From Mytilus californianus (Eukaryota > Mollusca > Bivalvia > Mytilida > Mytilidae), in the NCBI RefSeq assembly GCF_021869535.1, contig NW_026262679.1:85929143-85993142 (forward strand): 64,000 nucleotides of DNA, in the 5' to 3' direction. The first letter of the stretch is position 1. Each line of letters begins with the position of its first letter. The notes below the pieces were generated by a model. It had not been told where the DNA came from. It saw nothing but the letters and a program-made list of their open reading frames with translations, and searched no databases. Of the stretch, positions 1-11,666 are shown piece by piece. The position numbers and the translations under genes are program-made.

Positions 1-416
1 AACATGCAGACAAATGTATGTTTTACTTAGATTTATAGTTCATTTTCGTGTTGACTAAAACAGATTAATGACTTTGCTATTTACTGTCATGAAAAAAAAA
101 CTTTAATTTGTTGTGATTTATATAGTTAAAGGAGCTGTAACATTTTATGGTAAAACAATTTCTGTTGTCTGATAGTAAACATTCATTGTGAACAATACTA
201 ATGAATTTTAAAGTTGATACATTACATCTTCAATGGCCGACGTATGTGCACTAGGATTGTAAATCTCTAGACGCAAGTGCAAGGAAAATGTAAATAAATT
301 TTCTGGCACTATAGAATATATTTGGTGTATGAATTACAAAAATAAAAACCGACTGCTTTATTGTTTTATGATGAATACCGATAAAAGAGAGGCGATAGAT
401 ACCATAGGGATATATA
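1..416. other. AT-rich sequence without recognised gene
   Basis: I see no open frame, RNA gene or repeat that I can name here. The final bases 413-416 (TATA) are the probable target-site copy of the adjacent mobile element. Confidence 0.6.
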
Positions 417-590
417 TGTTACAGGCGTTTCTGAATTTAGGCAGTTTGTAAAATGCCTTAAAACTTTAGGCATTTTCTAAAATGCCTTCAAGATTCAGGC
501 ATTTTACATAATGACTAATTTTTCTAGGCATTTTACAAAATGCCTGGAAAAATTGAAAGGCATTTTACAAAATGCCTGAAATTATTTTAT
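417..590. repeat. Left terminal array of palindromic 'AGGCATTTT' words
   Basis: At least five imperfect copies of an 18-20 bp self-complementary word, GGCATTTTNNAAAATGCC, lie between about 439 and 585. Each can form its own hairpin, and together they mirror the array at 1911-2091. Such subterminal repeats often bind a transposase; that role is inferred. Confidence 0.8.
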
Positions 591-899
591 AGCATGAAAT
601 GTTAAAAAATCAATTGAAAGTTTTGAACAACAGAGCAGTATTATTTATGATAATTACTGAATGTTAAAGCTTGCAATTTAAGAGTTTAAATAATCAATTG
701 AATTATTCTAAATTCACACAAATACAGAACTTGACAATTATGTGTTATTTCTTAAAATGTTTGGATGACAGAACTGTTACACAATATTTGTCCTGATTTT
801 TTGCAAATACATTTTGGAGTAAAATCTGGTTTTAGGACTTCGACCACATTTGGATAAACCTGGATCATGACACATTTAGCTCTTTCATTACCTTTTCAG

Positions 900-1300
900 A
901 TAAAACACTGAATGTTCGACAACATTGGGTTTCGCAATAAGCACACACGTCACACATGAATATCTTCTTTTTCATATGTTCCCAAAAGATTCTAGTACAT
1001 TATCATGATTAGTTTGACTTGTATCTTTTGGCTTATAGCTTTTAACTGACTGAAGCAGATCTGCCCATGCCGGGTGATGCATCTATAACAGGAGACGCTT
1101 ACTCTGTCAATACACCGTTATTTGTCTCTTCTTGGTCGATTTTCGAGATTTTAACCACAGTTAACTACTGTCTCATTAATTCATCAGATTGCAAAAACCC
1201 AGGAATTTCCTTCAGGCAGTGAAGATGAAGATACTCATATATTTGCATCACAACCAAACAAGGCCTTGTTTGGCGACACCCATGTGGATGTATAAAGTCT
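900..1300 (-). pseudogene. Decayed integrase C-terminal region (KRBA2/SCAND3-like)
   Basis: On the minus strand around 1290-1190 a frame reads KALFGCDA, then after a few residues and a stop SSSSLP. This matches my memory of the segment 'KA-FGC-A--GL-SSSLP' just after the catalytic core in KRBA2/SCAND3-type integrases. Further downstream on the same strand, near 990-900, a Cys-rich segment CDVCAYCETQCC precedes a stop, in the position where those proteins carry a C-terminal zinc-binding module. No catalytic DDE core is readable and several stops interrupt the region. The core match includes a 20 bp palindrome at 1254-1273, so part of it could be chance. The order of segments and the Ginger-like termini support the call. 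Confidence 0.5.
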
Positions 1301-1309
1301 CATTCTTTC

Positions 1310-1460
1310 TGAATGGGGACATTAAATATATTGCCGCATGTTAGTAAAGTCAACACTCTCTGCATGTTAAGAACTCTTTGACTGTTCTGCCGGTGGAATT
1401 TTCTGTCCCTATCCAAAATACCTTCATTTCAAGCGGCAGTCGAAACTCCTGTCCTTTATC
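1310..1460 (-). repeat. Copy of unnamed repeat family A inside the transposon
   Basis: Read on the minus strand this segment aligns with 57895-58035 (plus) and 5707-5945 (minus). It shares TTTGGATAGGGAC and GTTCTTAAC followed shortly by CAGAGAG. The similarity holds at both DNA and translated level (a WIGTE-containing frame). It lies upstream of the integrase remnant, so it may be an insertion into the element or part of it. Confidence 0.6.
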
Positions 1461-1910
1461 CAGGTTAATCCACTGCAGAAATTACCCATATGAATTATAA
1501 TCAAATTGTTCTCGTCTTAAAATGCATGAAATATTTGCTACTGAAAGCAAACAAACAGCAATCAGTCAATTAAAACAAACTTCTTTTTCTCTGCTTCATA
1601 TGTTTCACTTCACTGTTTTGAATCTGGATTTTCTAAAAATTCATTTGTAAATTTTGTTCTATTGAAAGAACAATTTGTCCTTCTGCCATTTTGACAAAAT
1701 AATCATAAATTTACTATCTGTAATACAGAGTGAGTACATACTTAACGTAGTTTCGCTAAAAAGAATATATCATATGACATAAAAACTTTCCCAGCTGTTT
1801 TTTTGGGGGAATAAATTAATTCTACCGAACCATTAGTTATTTTCTTTGCAAGATGTTGTGTTTTTGTCCACTTTTTGTCATATGGATCTCAATGATATCC
1901 TTTTTTCTAC

Positions 1911-2091
1911 AAATTGCCTGAAACTGAACAGGCAATTTGTTGAATTTTGTTTCAAAATTTCAGTCATTTTACAAAATGACTAGGTATTTTAAGTCATTTT
2001 ATATAATGCCTGGCAAGGTTTGTCATTTTATAAATTGCCTGAAAATTCAGTCATTTTACAAAATGCCTAAATTTAGAAAATGCCTGTAACA
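1911..2091. repeat. Right terminal array of palindromic words
   Basis: This is the inverted counterpart of 417-590. It contains repeated CAGTCATTTTACAAAATG-type palindromes and the terminal GCCTGTAACA. A short (AT)n tract follows at 2091-2108. Confidence 0.8.
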
Positions 2092-2095
2092 TATA

Positions 2096-3158
2096 TATAT
2101 ATATATATAGATGGCAATCACTTGAGCATGAAATCAGGTCTGAATAACAGAAGAGGTTTTCAAAATAAGATTTAAAAGGGAAATAAAAATTGAGCTGGCT
2201 CCATTACAAAGAAAAACATAAACATACACACAATCATCCGTAGTTGTTCAGTCAAAAAACTTAAGTTGTAATGGGCTTAGCAAGAGGGAATTTTATTTTG
2301 TTTTATTTTACTTTAATGATAATTATTTGGAAAATGCATTTATTGAAAATGGCAATTGTGCGTATGAATATCAAGACATAAAGTTATTTTTGTTGATATG
2401 TGCTGATATCATCGGGTATTGTTGTCGATACATTTGTAGTTGAGGAGGGTTAAGAGAAAATGTTGATAACTATGTCTCTTCATACAAAGGTTGTTTTTCT
2501 ATATGAAGCGAACAAACTTGATATATTTCGTAGGTTTAGAAAACTTGGCTAAATGAAATATTGGTCTACAATGGAAAAAGCTGGATTGTGCTGTACGTGC
2601 AAACTACCACGGTCTCTGCATGTTATAGAATCGTTTCAAAAACTTGTTGGTTTTTAGATCAACTGATGGTATTCAAAATTTCCGTTCCTTACCAACATCT
2701 GAATTTACACTGTCTGCCAAATTACTCACTGCTGGACCTATCTGTTTGATTTAATTGATATTTTTTTCTAATGTAATTAGTTATATCAAAGTACTGAAGT
2801 ACTGAACATCGGATGACCACAAGTTCTGGTGGATGGTCAAAAGCACTTGTCTCAGAAAAAAATCACATATCTCTTTACCTGAAACTGAGGTTAATGTACA
2901 GCGAGAGACAAGTTCGTGCGGGGATGATGAATAAATGACAGGAAATTCAACTTCACCGTAATAACTATTATATTGTAGTGATACAAATCAGTATACACTG
3001 ATTTGTTGTTATATATCATATTAAAATAACAGTTACATGTATATATGATTTCCATCCATTTGTATATCATTCTATTCTACTATTCTAATAATAGTGCAAT
3101 GCAAGTGCATGGTGGACACTTTTCTGTAAAAATTCAATTTTTCTTAAAGATTGGATAC
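2096..3158. other. AT-rich sequence without recognised gene
   Basis: I see only short random frames, for example 62 codons at 2561-2749. There are no TIRs or tandem arrays beyond simple AT runs. Confidence 0.5.
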
Positions 3159-3159
3159 G

Positions 3160-3440
3160 AGTAGGCATTCATACGCCTGTCCCAAGTCAGGAGTCTCTGG
3201 CCTTTGTTAGTCTTGTATCGTTTTTAATTTTAGTTTCTTGTGTATAATTTGGAGTTTAGTATGACGTCCATTATCACTGAACTAGTATACATATTTGTTT
3301 AGGGGCCAGCTGAAGGACGCCTTCGGGTGCGGGAGTTTCTCGCTGCATTGAAGACCCATTGGTGGACTTCGGCTGTTGTCTGCTCTATGGTCGGGTTGTT
3401 GTCTCTTTGACACATTCCCCATTTCCATTCTCAATTTCAT
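3160..3440 (+). repeat. Mussel dispersed repeat (type 'GACGTCCATTATC')
   Basis: The block contains the sequential landmarks GCCTGTCCCAAGTCAGGA, GACGTCCATTATCACTGA, GGCCAGCTGAAGGACGCC and GTCTCTTTGACACATTCCCC. I recognise these as a very abundant mussel interspersed repeat. It has higher GC than its flanks. The 66-codon frames overlapping it (3359-3559, 3489-3689) are products of the repeat and not genes. Recognition is from memory. Confidence 0.75.
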
Positions 3441-3792
3441 TCATATTTTCCCGCAAAAACAATTATAGAGTTACCGGTCCTTGCCGGTATGGTCGCAAAA
3501 GGTTCTTTGAGATATTCTTCCGCATGTTTGATCACAATTTTTCGGTACGTGTGCATTGATATTATCAATGATTTTTTACTTATATATATATATCTAACTA
3601 CAAAACATTTTCATATTATTAATTTATGTTGTAAACAAAAATATTCTTATCAGTATTCATTAAAGAGATGTATTTATATCAAACGATAAGGAATGTTATT
3701 TTGCACTCGTTTATGTGCGCGTATTTATCATGTTTATAGATCGGTTACAAACCCAAAACTAATTTACATAATGGAAATCTAGGCGATAGCAA

Positions 3793-3826
3793 TACATCGG
3801 AATGACCTCAAGGTCATCGCGATGTA
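3793..3826. repeat. Short inverted repeat (hairpin)
   Basis: TACATCGGAATGACCT is followed after two bases by AGGTCATCGCGATGTA. The arms are 16 bp with two mismatches and a tiny loop. No poly-T follows, so there is no reason to call a terminator. Confidence 0.7.
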
Positions 3827-4211
3827 ATAAAATTATTATATATAACTACATTTTCAAAATTTCCAATTTAATTATAATGACACAGTTGAATGGAACATGA
3901 TTATATAACTAGATTACAATTACTTTGTAAAAGTAATAAATTAAATAAGAAATGACATTTTACGTAATTTAAAATATCTAGTATTTACAACAGATCATCA
4001 CAATCACACGTTTTGGTGACTCCAATTGCTTGTAGTTACTGTAAGTGCATAGAAAAGCATAATTATACATAACGTTTAAACAGACTTCAATTAAAGTGAT
4101 CATTCGCCACAAGCTTGTATTTGTTTAACAAATAGAGCAATCAGTTCCAGAACAAGTGTTGTGAATGCACTATGACATCAGATCTCTCTCTTATCGGTTT
4201 ATAATTGAATA

Positions 4212-4416
4212 CTGTAAATTCAGAAATTATTGCGTGCATTTATTATTGCGATTTTTGAGAAATCGACAAAAATGCGAGATTAATTACTGCGATTTCAGAA
4301 ACATCTCCATACAGATATATGCATCAGATTTCAGAATGCGAGTCCTTATTATTGCGATACTCACCAAATCGCATTATTCGCATAAATAAAAACCTCGCTA
4401 ATTTCTGAATTTACAG
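4212..4416. mobile_element. 205 bp MITE with TA target duplication
   Basis: The outer arms CTGTAAATTCAGAAATTA and TAATTTCTGAATTTACAG are perfect inverted repeats. Each is bounded by TA (4210-4211, 4417-4418). The interior repeats ATTATTGCGA-like words in both orientations. This is the architecture of a non-autonomous Tc1/mariner-type element. The 74-codon frame at 4165-4389 lies across it and is not a gene. Confidence 0.85.
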
Positions 4417-4418
4417 TA

Positions 4419-5700
4419 TGTGTTGTGAGAATTGTAAGATTTAATGTTGATTGCAAATGAAATCAAAGAACCTGAATGCTGATTTTGTCAATCAATTACC
4501 CAAAGACATCACATGACTGTTGCATCGACCCGTCACTATACATAAGCCTAGAATACAACAAAGTTTTCGTCTCGCTTACATGTCTTTCTTACTTAACAAA
4601 TCTTGTTTGTTAAAAGCATATAATTTTATAGGATCAATACTTTTTTCAAACAGTCCTTTAAGTTATTTAGATGTACGTTTTAAAATTTAAATCAGTACTG
4701 CGTTTTCTCTCTTTGTTTTACTTTGATGTTTCTTTTCTTTCACATTAAAATGACAAATTATTATGTAAAATTCAACCCATGAGTGTAAAGTTTATATATA
4801 TATATATATATATTTCTTTCATTACATATTCTTCGTTTTCCCATGAGCACACATTCTTTTCTTCCGAACATGGTATCGTTATTTAAAAAGGACTCATAGG
4901 ATTGATCAATTCAAATTATTCCTTCACATAACATGCAGTTATTCTTTTGTGTTAAGGAAAGTTGAGTCACTTCCTTAAATTAATTACATGTAATATATAT
5001 CCTGACACGTTTTTACTAGTTAAATGGAACTTCCCTCATGACAGGTGTGTCTGATAAAACAAGAGACATGAATTGGAACTTTGACATCATCAAAGTGGGA
5101 TAAATACACATTTAAATTTCTCAGATAATAAAGCGCTTTGATATTGTAATTAATAATGATGAACAATATACTGTATATCCACAAGAATCAGCTAGCTTCA
5201 TTAACAACAATAAATTGTATTTAAAAAATGCTTTGATGGAGTAAAAGTTTAAGCTGGTCTTTTGAATATTCAGTTTTTTTTTAATTATTTATGTGTCTTA
5301 ATATTAAGCCTTGAAAAGAAGTATTTTAATGTAAATGTGATGTAACGATTAGTGGATAGTGCCGTAAGTTTGGAAAGTTGATGATTCAATTCTTAGTCAG
5401 GGTATATATATATATAAAAAAAATAATTTTAAATTGAAATTGTTCAACCATAAAAGTGTTCTTTCCTTGATACATAAGAACAATTACATAAGAGGAAGGC
5501 CAAAAAGCCCTTAAATCGGCAACATAATTCTCACAAAGTGTTCTTGCATAGACATCAGTTAGCTATATGCATATTGTAAGCAAAACAAGTGATATTTTCC
5601 CTACATCACACCAGTTAGGATTCTATTCGATATCAACTAAGGTCACCATGATCTTTAAATACTCTGCCCAAAAAGCTTTGCATTATTAACCAATTTGTAA
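4419..5700. other. AT-rich sequence with (AT)n tract
   Basis: No gene is recognised. A pure (AT)n microsatellite occupies about 4793-4813 and a shorter one lies near 5404-5416. Confidence 0.5.
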
Positions 5701-5706
5701 TTTTTT

Positions 5707-5945
5707 CTAACCCTGCGCAAGATAACGGCGTGTAGGTTTAACTATACTGGATACATTGATACATGTACGTTCACGTCCGATCAGAACGGAGACATACACT
5801 CCAGTGCCTATGATTCTTTGCACGTAAAAGAACTCTTCCAACAAAAACTCTTTGATGAGTTCCGTGGTCACTGTTACAGGGCAATATACCCCGTTTTCCC
5901 CGTGCCAGTCCAAATTCCACACCCTTCATTTTGGTCGACACACTT
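5707..5945 (-). repeat. Copy of unnamed repeat family A (open 71-codon frame)
   Basis: An uninterrupted 71-codon minus-strand frame runs 5922-5707. Its DNA aligns with the plus strand of 57890-58130: both contain AATTTGGACTG near the start, GTTCTT...ACGT in the middle, and CCGTTCTGA followed by GGACGTG or AGACGTG. The two frames agree in register across the last block (GVYVSVLIGR against GFNVTVLTRR). A coding origin is therefore possible, but three copies in one window argue for a dispersed repeat. No domain is recognised. Confidence 0.55.
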
Positions 5946-6349
5946 TGCAGAGCAAACTTAGTAGGTTTTGCTAATTTTTCTTGTTCTGCTTATTTATCAA
6001 AGTGGCATAATAATAATTCTGAGATTTTTTTCTGGATAGAAGTAATTAAACATTCTCTAATTTTTTCATAAAAAGAGCAAATTACTTTATTTACGAGTAA
6101 CTTCAGATCTAATTTAACTTTACCTTTCTAGCAACTAATTTGCAGATTTCGTAAATCCTTTTTTTTTAACGGATGAAAGTTTTTTGCATTCAGTTTTCAA
6201 TTATGTTGATATATTTAATTTGTGTCGTATCTTGCGTTAGGATATACACCCTTTTCGAAACCAGCTGCTGTAAATGAGATTTTGAAACGAAGAAAATGAT
6301 ACAGGATATTCAGAACAAATGAATGACTGAAATAAATATCACATGCATC

Positions 6350-6495
6350 GTTATCAATTGACATAATCAATTTCACTATTCTTTTTGGGTCGATTTTGGT
6401 CGTACAACTCCTCACGTTTTTAAGTACCTGTGCACCCATGATTTTCAAGTTTTTGGCTTTGAGCGTTCTAGAAAACAGCTTCGGACGCAATACAT
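6350..6495 (-). repeat. Diverged reverse copy of mussel repeat family B
   Basis: The reverse complement starts GCGTCCGAAGCTGTTTTCTAG and continues ACGCTCAAAGCC and GACCAAAATCGACC. This parallels the copies at 38055-38255, 38370-38460 and 54640-54815. The 91-codon frame at 6215-6490 is a by-product. Confidence 0.6.
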
Positions 6496-6499
6496 TTAT

Positions 6500-6854
6500 A
6501 AGATTGTTTTTTTTTTATAATCACTGTAGTATGATCTTTGACTATTGTCATTGAATAAATTAAAACATTACTAAGAACGAATATTGCTATACATCGATGA
6601 ACACTTATTGTCCTAAATTCTGTCCATACTTATATTTTGGCATTGCACAAGGTCATGCTTGTCAGACTGCTAATGCCGTCTTTAAACTTAATCCGTTCAA
6701 TGTCTCCTTATTAACATTAAATTCCGAGTGAACCTTGTTTATTTATTAGATGAAAATGGCCTTGAACTTGCGAGTACTCGTAGATCGGAACTTTGTGTCC
6801 TTTTTGTAAGTAGTCTTTGTGATTCGTACCGATATCACGAATAAGAACTTATAG
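6500..6854. other. AT-rich sequence without recognised gene
   Basis: Nothing here can be supported beyond simple T-runs. Confidence 0.5.
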
Positions 6855-6975
6855 TTATTTCTTATGTTGTGCTGTTACATGTACGTCGCTGCTCCACGTC
6901 AGGGGAGGGTTAAGCGCTCATTGTTGAAGGCCTTACGGTGTATAGTTGTCTCACTGGCAATTATACCACATCTAC
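6855..6975 (+). repeat. Internally deleted copy of mussel repeat family C
   Basis: It has the left landmark AGGGGAGGGTTAAG joined directly to the right landmarks GCTCATTGTTGAAGGCC, ACGGTG and GTTGTCTCACTGGCAATTAT. The middle section seen in the full copy at 16240-16600 is missing. Confidence 0.65.
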
Positions 6976-8395
6976 TAAAAATGAACTTATTTTTGTATTG
7001 AAAAATAAAACTAAATAAAGCACAAAAAACTGGAGAAAAAGCAACACCATTTCAATTTAAAAGAACATGCAATGAACGTGGGTATTGCCGTTGATATGAA
7101 CATTTGTTGATCGGCTTATGAAACCTTGGCTCTTGTTTCCCATGAAAAGTACACAGTGATACATTGTAAATGAGGGGATCGCGGCTAAGACGGTGGTATG
7201 GAACATATCCGTTAATTACTACGACACGATATTCCTTATCGGTCCAACAAGTAGTGATAGCGTCCGCATACACGTACATTCAAAGATGTGTAAATGAATT
7301 CAATAAAATTAGTAAAAATGGCTCAGTAAGTGCATAACATTTTATTAGTGTTTGATCTAACATCATGAAATATAAAAATATTTTTAATCAGAGGTAATAT
7401 GAAGAATTATCTTTTAATCCAATGAATATATGACTATTGCCTTATCAAAAAAGAATATGTTATTTTCTGCCACCAACCGCATAAAATTATCACGAAAGTT
7501 AAGGGATTAAAAATGTTCAAGATTTGCACAGTGTTCCTAATCAAATATAGGAACATTTCATTAAACATTGTTTCCTGATTAAGATAAAATGTAAACATAC
7601 AATTGATATAAAAGCCATGTAGCAGCATTTAGACTAAAGTATTGCGAAAGCCTATTTTCAAATCACCCTGCTCTTTAACGACGGTCACATTAAAGGAAAA
7701 CACATCATACTAAATATTCAAAATATCATTATAGATTAATAAGTTAGGATTAAAATCACATGACCTTTAAAAATGCTTAACTAGTAAGAAAAAGCAAATG
7801 ATGGCGGCAATAACTAAACTAGAGGAACACCAAACCAATTATAATAAAAAAGATAAAAATGTCAAACAAGGTAAGGACAAAGACAAAAACATGCGTTAAA
7901 AAGGCAAAGCACGCATTACAAAGGCATGTTAATTGGTTAACTCTGTCAAAAAAGAGATGTTAAAACCTAAAAAAACTGAACTGTTTACATTATTCAATAA
8001 ATAACACAGGAAGTGATCTTTGAAAGGGTTTTAAACAGCTCTGTATACGTCAACCGTTATATAAACCAGTTTTCATGGCCAATAATTTGCAATATCGGTT
8101 TATGAGTCAAAGCAGGTGTGATAAAGCTAGAAAAAAACGTATGTTTCGGAACAATTGTGATATATATTTTCCTGTGTAATGGTAAACTAATCGCTATGAT
8201 GGCCATAAAATGTCTTCAGTGAAGATACACACGTCAATAATGTGCTATTACTATAACAATGATTGGACTTGATTACACAAGAAACCTACTAAATTCTATT
8301 TTATATCTGCATCCATTGAATATTTCACTACTCATATTTCGGTTCTTCAGATCAGTGCTTTAACTAGTGTTGTTTCGTGGCTTACATTTAGTTGA
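6976..8395. other. AT-rich sequence without recognised gene
   Basis: Short minus-strand frames (7052-7279, 7434-7628) show no recognisable domain or biased composition. I see no TIR or tandem array. Confidence 0.5.
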
Positions 8396-8399
8396 TAAG

Positions 8400-8800
8400 A
8401 CCGATGGCTAGAGTGCTGAAGGCTTCGATGATACATAAAGTGATGTAATTGATTATGCAACAGTTAGGTGATAGATAAATACAGATTGGTGACTCGGGGT
8501 GCTGGAAATTTCAGTACATTAGAAGGGGGATTTTCACTCTCCCACACACATTTGGTACCCAGACTAGATTTGAAAAACTAGAAAGGGTTCTTTGCGGGCC
8601 TTGGTTTGTCAAAGTGGCCCCCGACTTTGACCTTAAGATATCTGCAGTTATCTCTCCGGTTTGTCTGTTACCGTCGAGCACCCTGGTGGTTTTCTCTGAG
8701 TACTTAGGCTTCCTCTACCATAATAACATACTTTTTTAACTCTCATTTTGTTTTGGATTGGGAAGTGTCCTGGTGGCGGGTTCTACATAAGTTAGTTCAC
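8400..8800 (+). repeat. Diverged SINE- or dispersed-repeat fragment
   Basis: GC is locally raised. The segment with TTCTCTGAGTAC and GGCTTCCTCTACCA resembles the conserved central part of mollusc tRNA-SINEs (compare 17280-17330). No clear A or B box is visible. The family assignment is weak. Confidence 0.35.
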
Positions 8801-9500
8801 ATCTTAATTAATAAAAAAAGTGAGTGGTGTACCCTCTCAGCTCTCGAGGGATGCGTCGAATAACGGAGGAATTTCAGTACCGGAACCGAAGTTGTTATCA
8901 AATACTAGCATACGATAAAGCGCTACATGTTATTAGCGATGCTAAATATTTATTAAGTATTACAAACCCTTCAGACTTATTTGATATGCTGAGTTCCTAT
9001 ATTTGTATTTTTTCTGTTGACAGTTTATGTTTCTCTTATTTGTGTACTAAACTGCCAATAATCTTATGAAGATGCATGTTCCTACTGAATCCAATGGTCA
9101 CGTGATAACGCTGGGTGCAACTACATAAATAAAGTCAATATCTTTTTCAGTAATAAAAGTACTAAATATGACCCTTTAATTGTAGATTTTTTTCCGTTAT
9201 GGTTATAAATTACACTTTATGGTAAAACTCCAAAACAACCTATAGAAACCACCATGTGAAAGATATTTATCTCGCACTGCGAAGAAGTCGGTGAAGCGAG
9301 AGCCTCTAAAAGACTGAGATATGGGGAAAATTTGTGTTTCTGGATTTTATAATTTTATGAACATTATCGTTTGAAAAATATGTCTTACTTTTGACAAACT
9401 TACTTCGATCATATCCCATATGGTATGAAGAACTTTTTCAATTTAGTGGAGCGGCGAATGTTGGAAAATACGTTAGTGAGATAACGTTGAGACATAGATA
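8801..9500. other. Sequence without recognised gene
   Basis: It contains an 81-codon plus-strand frame (8824-9069) that lacks any recognised motif. I do not call it a gene. Confidence 0.4.
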
Positions 9501-9509
9501 TATCGTATT

Positions 9510-9830
9510 GGACAACGTGACCGTAAAACTGATGTAGTGTAGATTTTTGTCGTTCTTCCTCATAACTTAGTTTCTATTCAGGACACTCGTTATTGTTTGT
9601 CTTGTGTCATATCCGAGTGTGTTGTTTATTGTTATTTAGAGAGTTTGGTGTTGGTAGAAGATCTTTGATAGCTTAACTATTTTTGTGTAGCTTCGGGGTG
9701 ATTAAGAGATTGGCATTGTATAGACACCTGTTTCTTGTTAGCGATTTAATGTTTGGTGTATTTTTTTTATTTATGTTGTTGGGTTGCTGTTTCATTGACT
9801 TAAATCCAATATATATTTTCATTCATACGG
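9510..9830 (+). repeat. Diverged mussel dispersed repeat
   Basis: The 3' end TTGTTGGGTTGCTGTTTCATTGAC resembles, with substitutions, the TGTTGGGTTGTTGTCTCATTGAC end of a known mussel repeat. The upstream G/T-rich strand fits the same type. Recognition is from memory. Confidence 0.4.
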
Positions 9831-11640
9831 GACGCATGTATAGATGATAACTATTATTATGAAAATCCTCTCAAGCCATCAACCTTTTACTAATATTTTA
9901 TCATCAACCTTTAAGAAATGAAAAACAGAAGACGTTCTTAAATCATTAATTTGTAATAACAATTCTAAATCCCTTTGCACCTGATGAATTTGATTCAATT
10001 AATTTTGTACTGTGTGTGCTTCAGGGTTCAAACACCTTGTTAATCAGTGATTTGAAAGTCAATTATTGTTTTTCTATATTCATATGTATTCTTTCTGTGC
10101 AGAATCACATACCTTGACCTGTTTTATTGTGTTTAAGATGTTGTACAAGTGCAAAAAAATGTCATTTGTACTTGTTTTCAAATTAGAAAATGGAATTAAA
10201 CAGCATTGCTATTGCATTTTTTATTTTTGCATAATCTTTCCTCCAGTGTATATGTGATGTACATTAAGTTCATCCGTGCGTCAATTAATTAACATTAAAC
10301 ATGTTAAAGGTAATGCAATTCCTTCTATTTTTGTCGAGTTTTTGTATTTTTCAAAAACATTAATTTTGAAATTGTTCAACCTAACCTCTTTCTTTTAGCG
10401 AACATAGTCATCGTCCTGGCTACATTTTACAGCGGACTTTGGTGTTTACATGTAACAATCACCAATCCATTTTCCATTTATTGGTTTAGCCAATTAACAG
10501 AGCATTACCAGCATTTAAAAAAAAGTACATAACCGAGCTGCCGCGGTGCTAATAGCTTAGCGGGAAAGGAGAGTCATCGTCTTATCTGAACATGAGAATT
10601 AGGAAAATTAATACAGGAGTTCGAAAATATTAAATAATAAAATTTTCAGAGGTTGTTTTAAACAGTAGCTGTTGTTTAAAAATTTTCTAAAGAAATACTA
10701 TAATGATCAATTGGAAATTCACTGAAATTTCAACTTGAATTCTTCAAACTTCTTTGGGTGTCTGCAAACATGTACTAGACGTTCCGCACCTGCATGGCAT
10801 TGCATATAAAAGTATATAATTAATGCAATTATGTTAGATCTAAAATTTCCCATTTGTAATTATGTTAATATGACCCTTTTTATCCTCACCTGATGTATTT
10901 ATAGTAGTTATACAATTATTAAGTTTAAATAAGATAAAAGTCTGTTTTCCAAATTGTCTGTCTTGAAACTTAAAAAAATGCTTCAAGAAAATATCAATTT
11001 AATACATTTCCGAACATCAAATAACGATTTTATATGAGAAAATGACGGTCTGTACTTTAAAACGAGACAGTCATTAGCGAACAACAATTCCGAATTATGT
11101 AAAATTACGAACATTTCAATAAAAATGACCAAGAAGTATCTGATTCTAATTCAGCTTAGCTGAGCAAATATTAACAAAAGTACAATTTCGGGAAAGGAAT
11201 GGATCTTTTTAGAAATTTGGAAAAGGTCAATTGTATATTGAATATGATTAATACAGATTAGTTTCCAACTTATGACATAATTTTATGACCAATAGTACAA
11301 ATATATAAGGCTGCTAAGAATAGCCCACATTACATAACAAGGCAAAAATATTCAGACATAAAGAGAGTACCTAGACATTCCAATCCTGTTTTCATTGTGC
11401 TCAGACAATACAACGACCAAAAGATAGTAATATAATCTCGAGAAAAGTATAACGTATGCATTTCAACTTATTCTGTTCTAAACTATTATAAAGGTTTCCA
11501 TTTTCAATTTTGTACATGTTGTTATTTCGCGGATTAAAAATCTTTCTTTTTGAAATAGTTTCTTGAAATACTTTTTGTGCCGGCTTCAATAAGAGTTAAA
11601 AGGAATGCTTCTTTGTGTTTAAAATATAACCTCAAAAAGT
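9831..11640. other. AT-rich sequence without recognised gene
   Basis: Only short frames (63 codons at 10066-10257, 62 at 11401-11589) with AT-driven composition are present. No repeat structure is seen. Confidence 0.5.
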
Positions 11641-11666
11641 GCACTTATATATATATATATAAAACA

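Larger units (their letters stand above)
417..2091 (-). mobile_element. Ginger-like DNA transposon, decayed, 1675 bp
   Basis: The element begins TGTTACAGGC and ends with its inverted counterpart GCCTGTAACA. It is flanked on both sides by TATA (413-416 and 2092-2095), fitting a 4 bp target duplication. The terminal 170-180 bp on each side are packed with inverted copies of a palindromic word of the form AGGCATTTTNNAAAATGCCT. TGT...ACA termini with 4 bp duplications are known for the Ginger superfamily, whose integrases resemble those of Gypsy retroelements. The minus strand inside carries pieces resembling a KRBA2/SCAND3-type integrase (see 900-1300). The interior is full of stops and no intact gene remains. 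The termini and duplication are seen directly. The superfamily name is an inference, and another TIR superfamily inserting into (TA)n is possible because the flank is AT-repetitive. Confidence 0.7.

Noticed and set aside
3793..3826. Intrinsic terminator or attenuator
   Set aside because: The hairpin lacks a following T-run in a transcription context, and the genome is eukaryotic.
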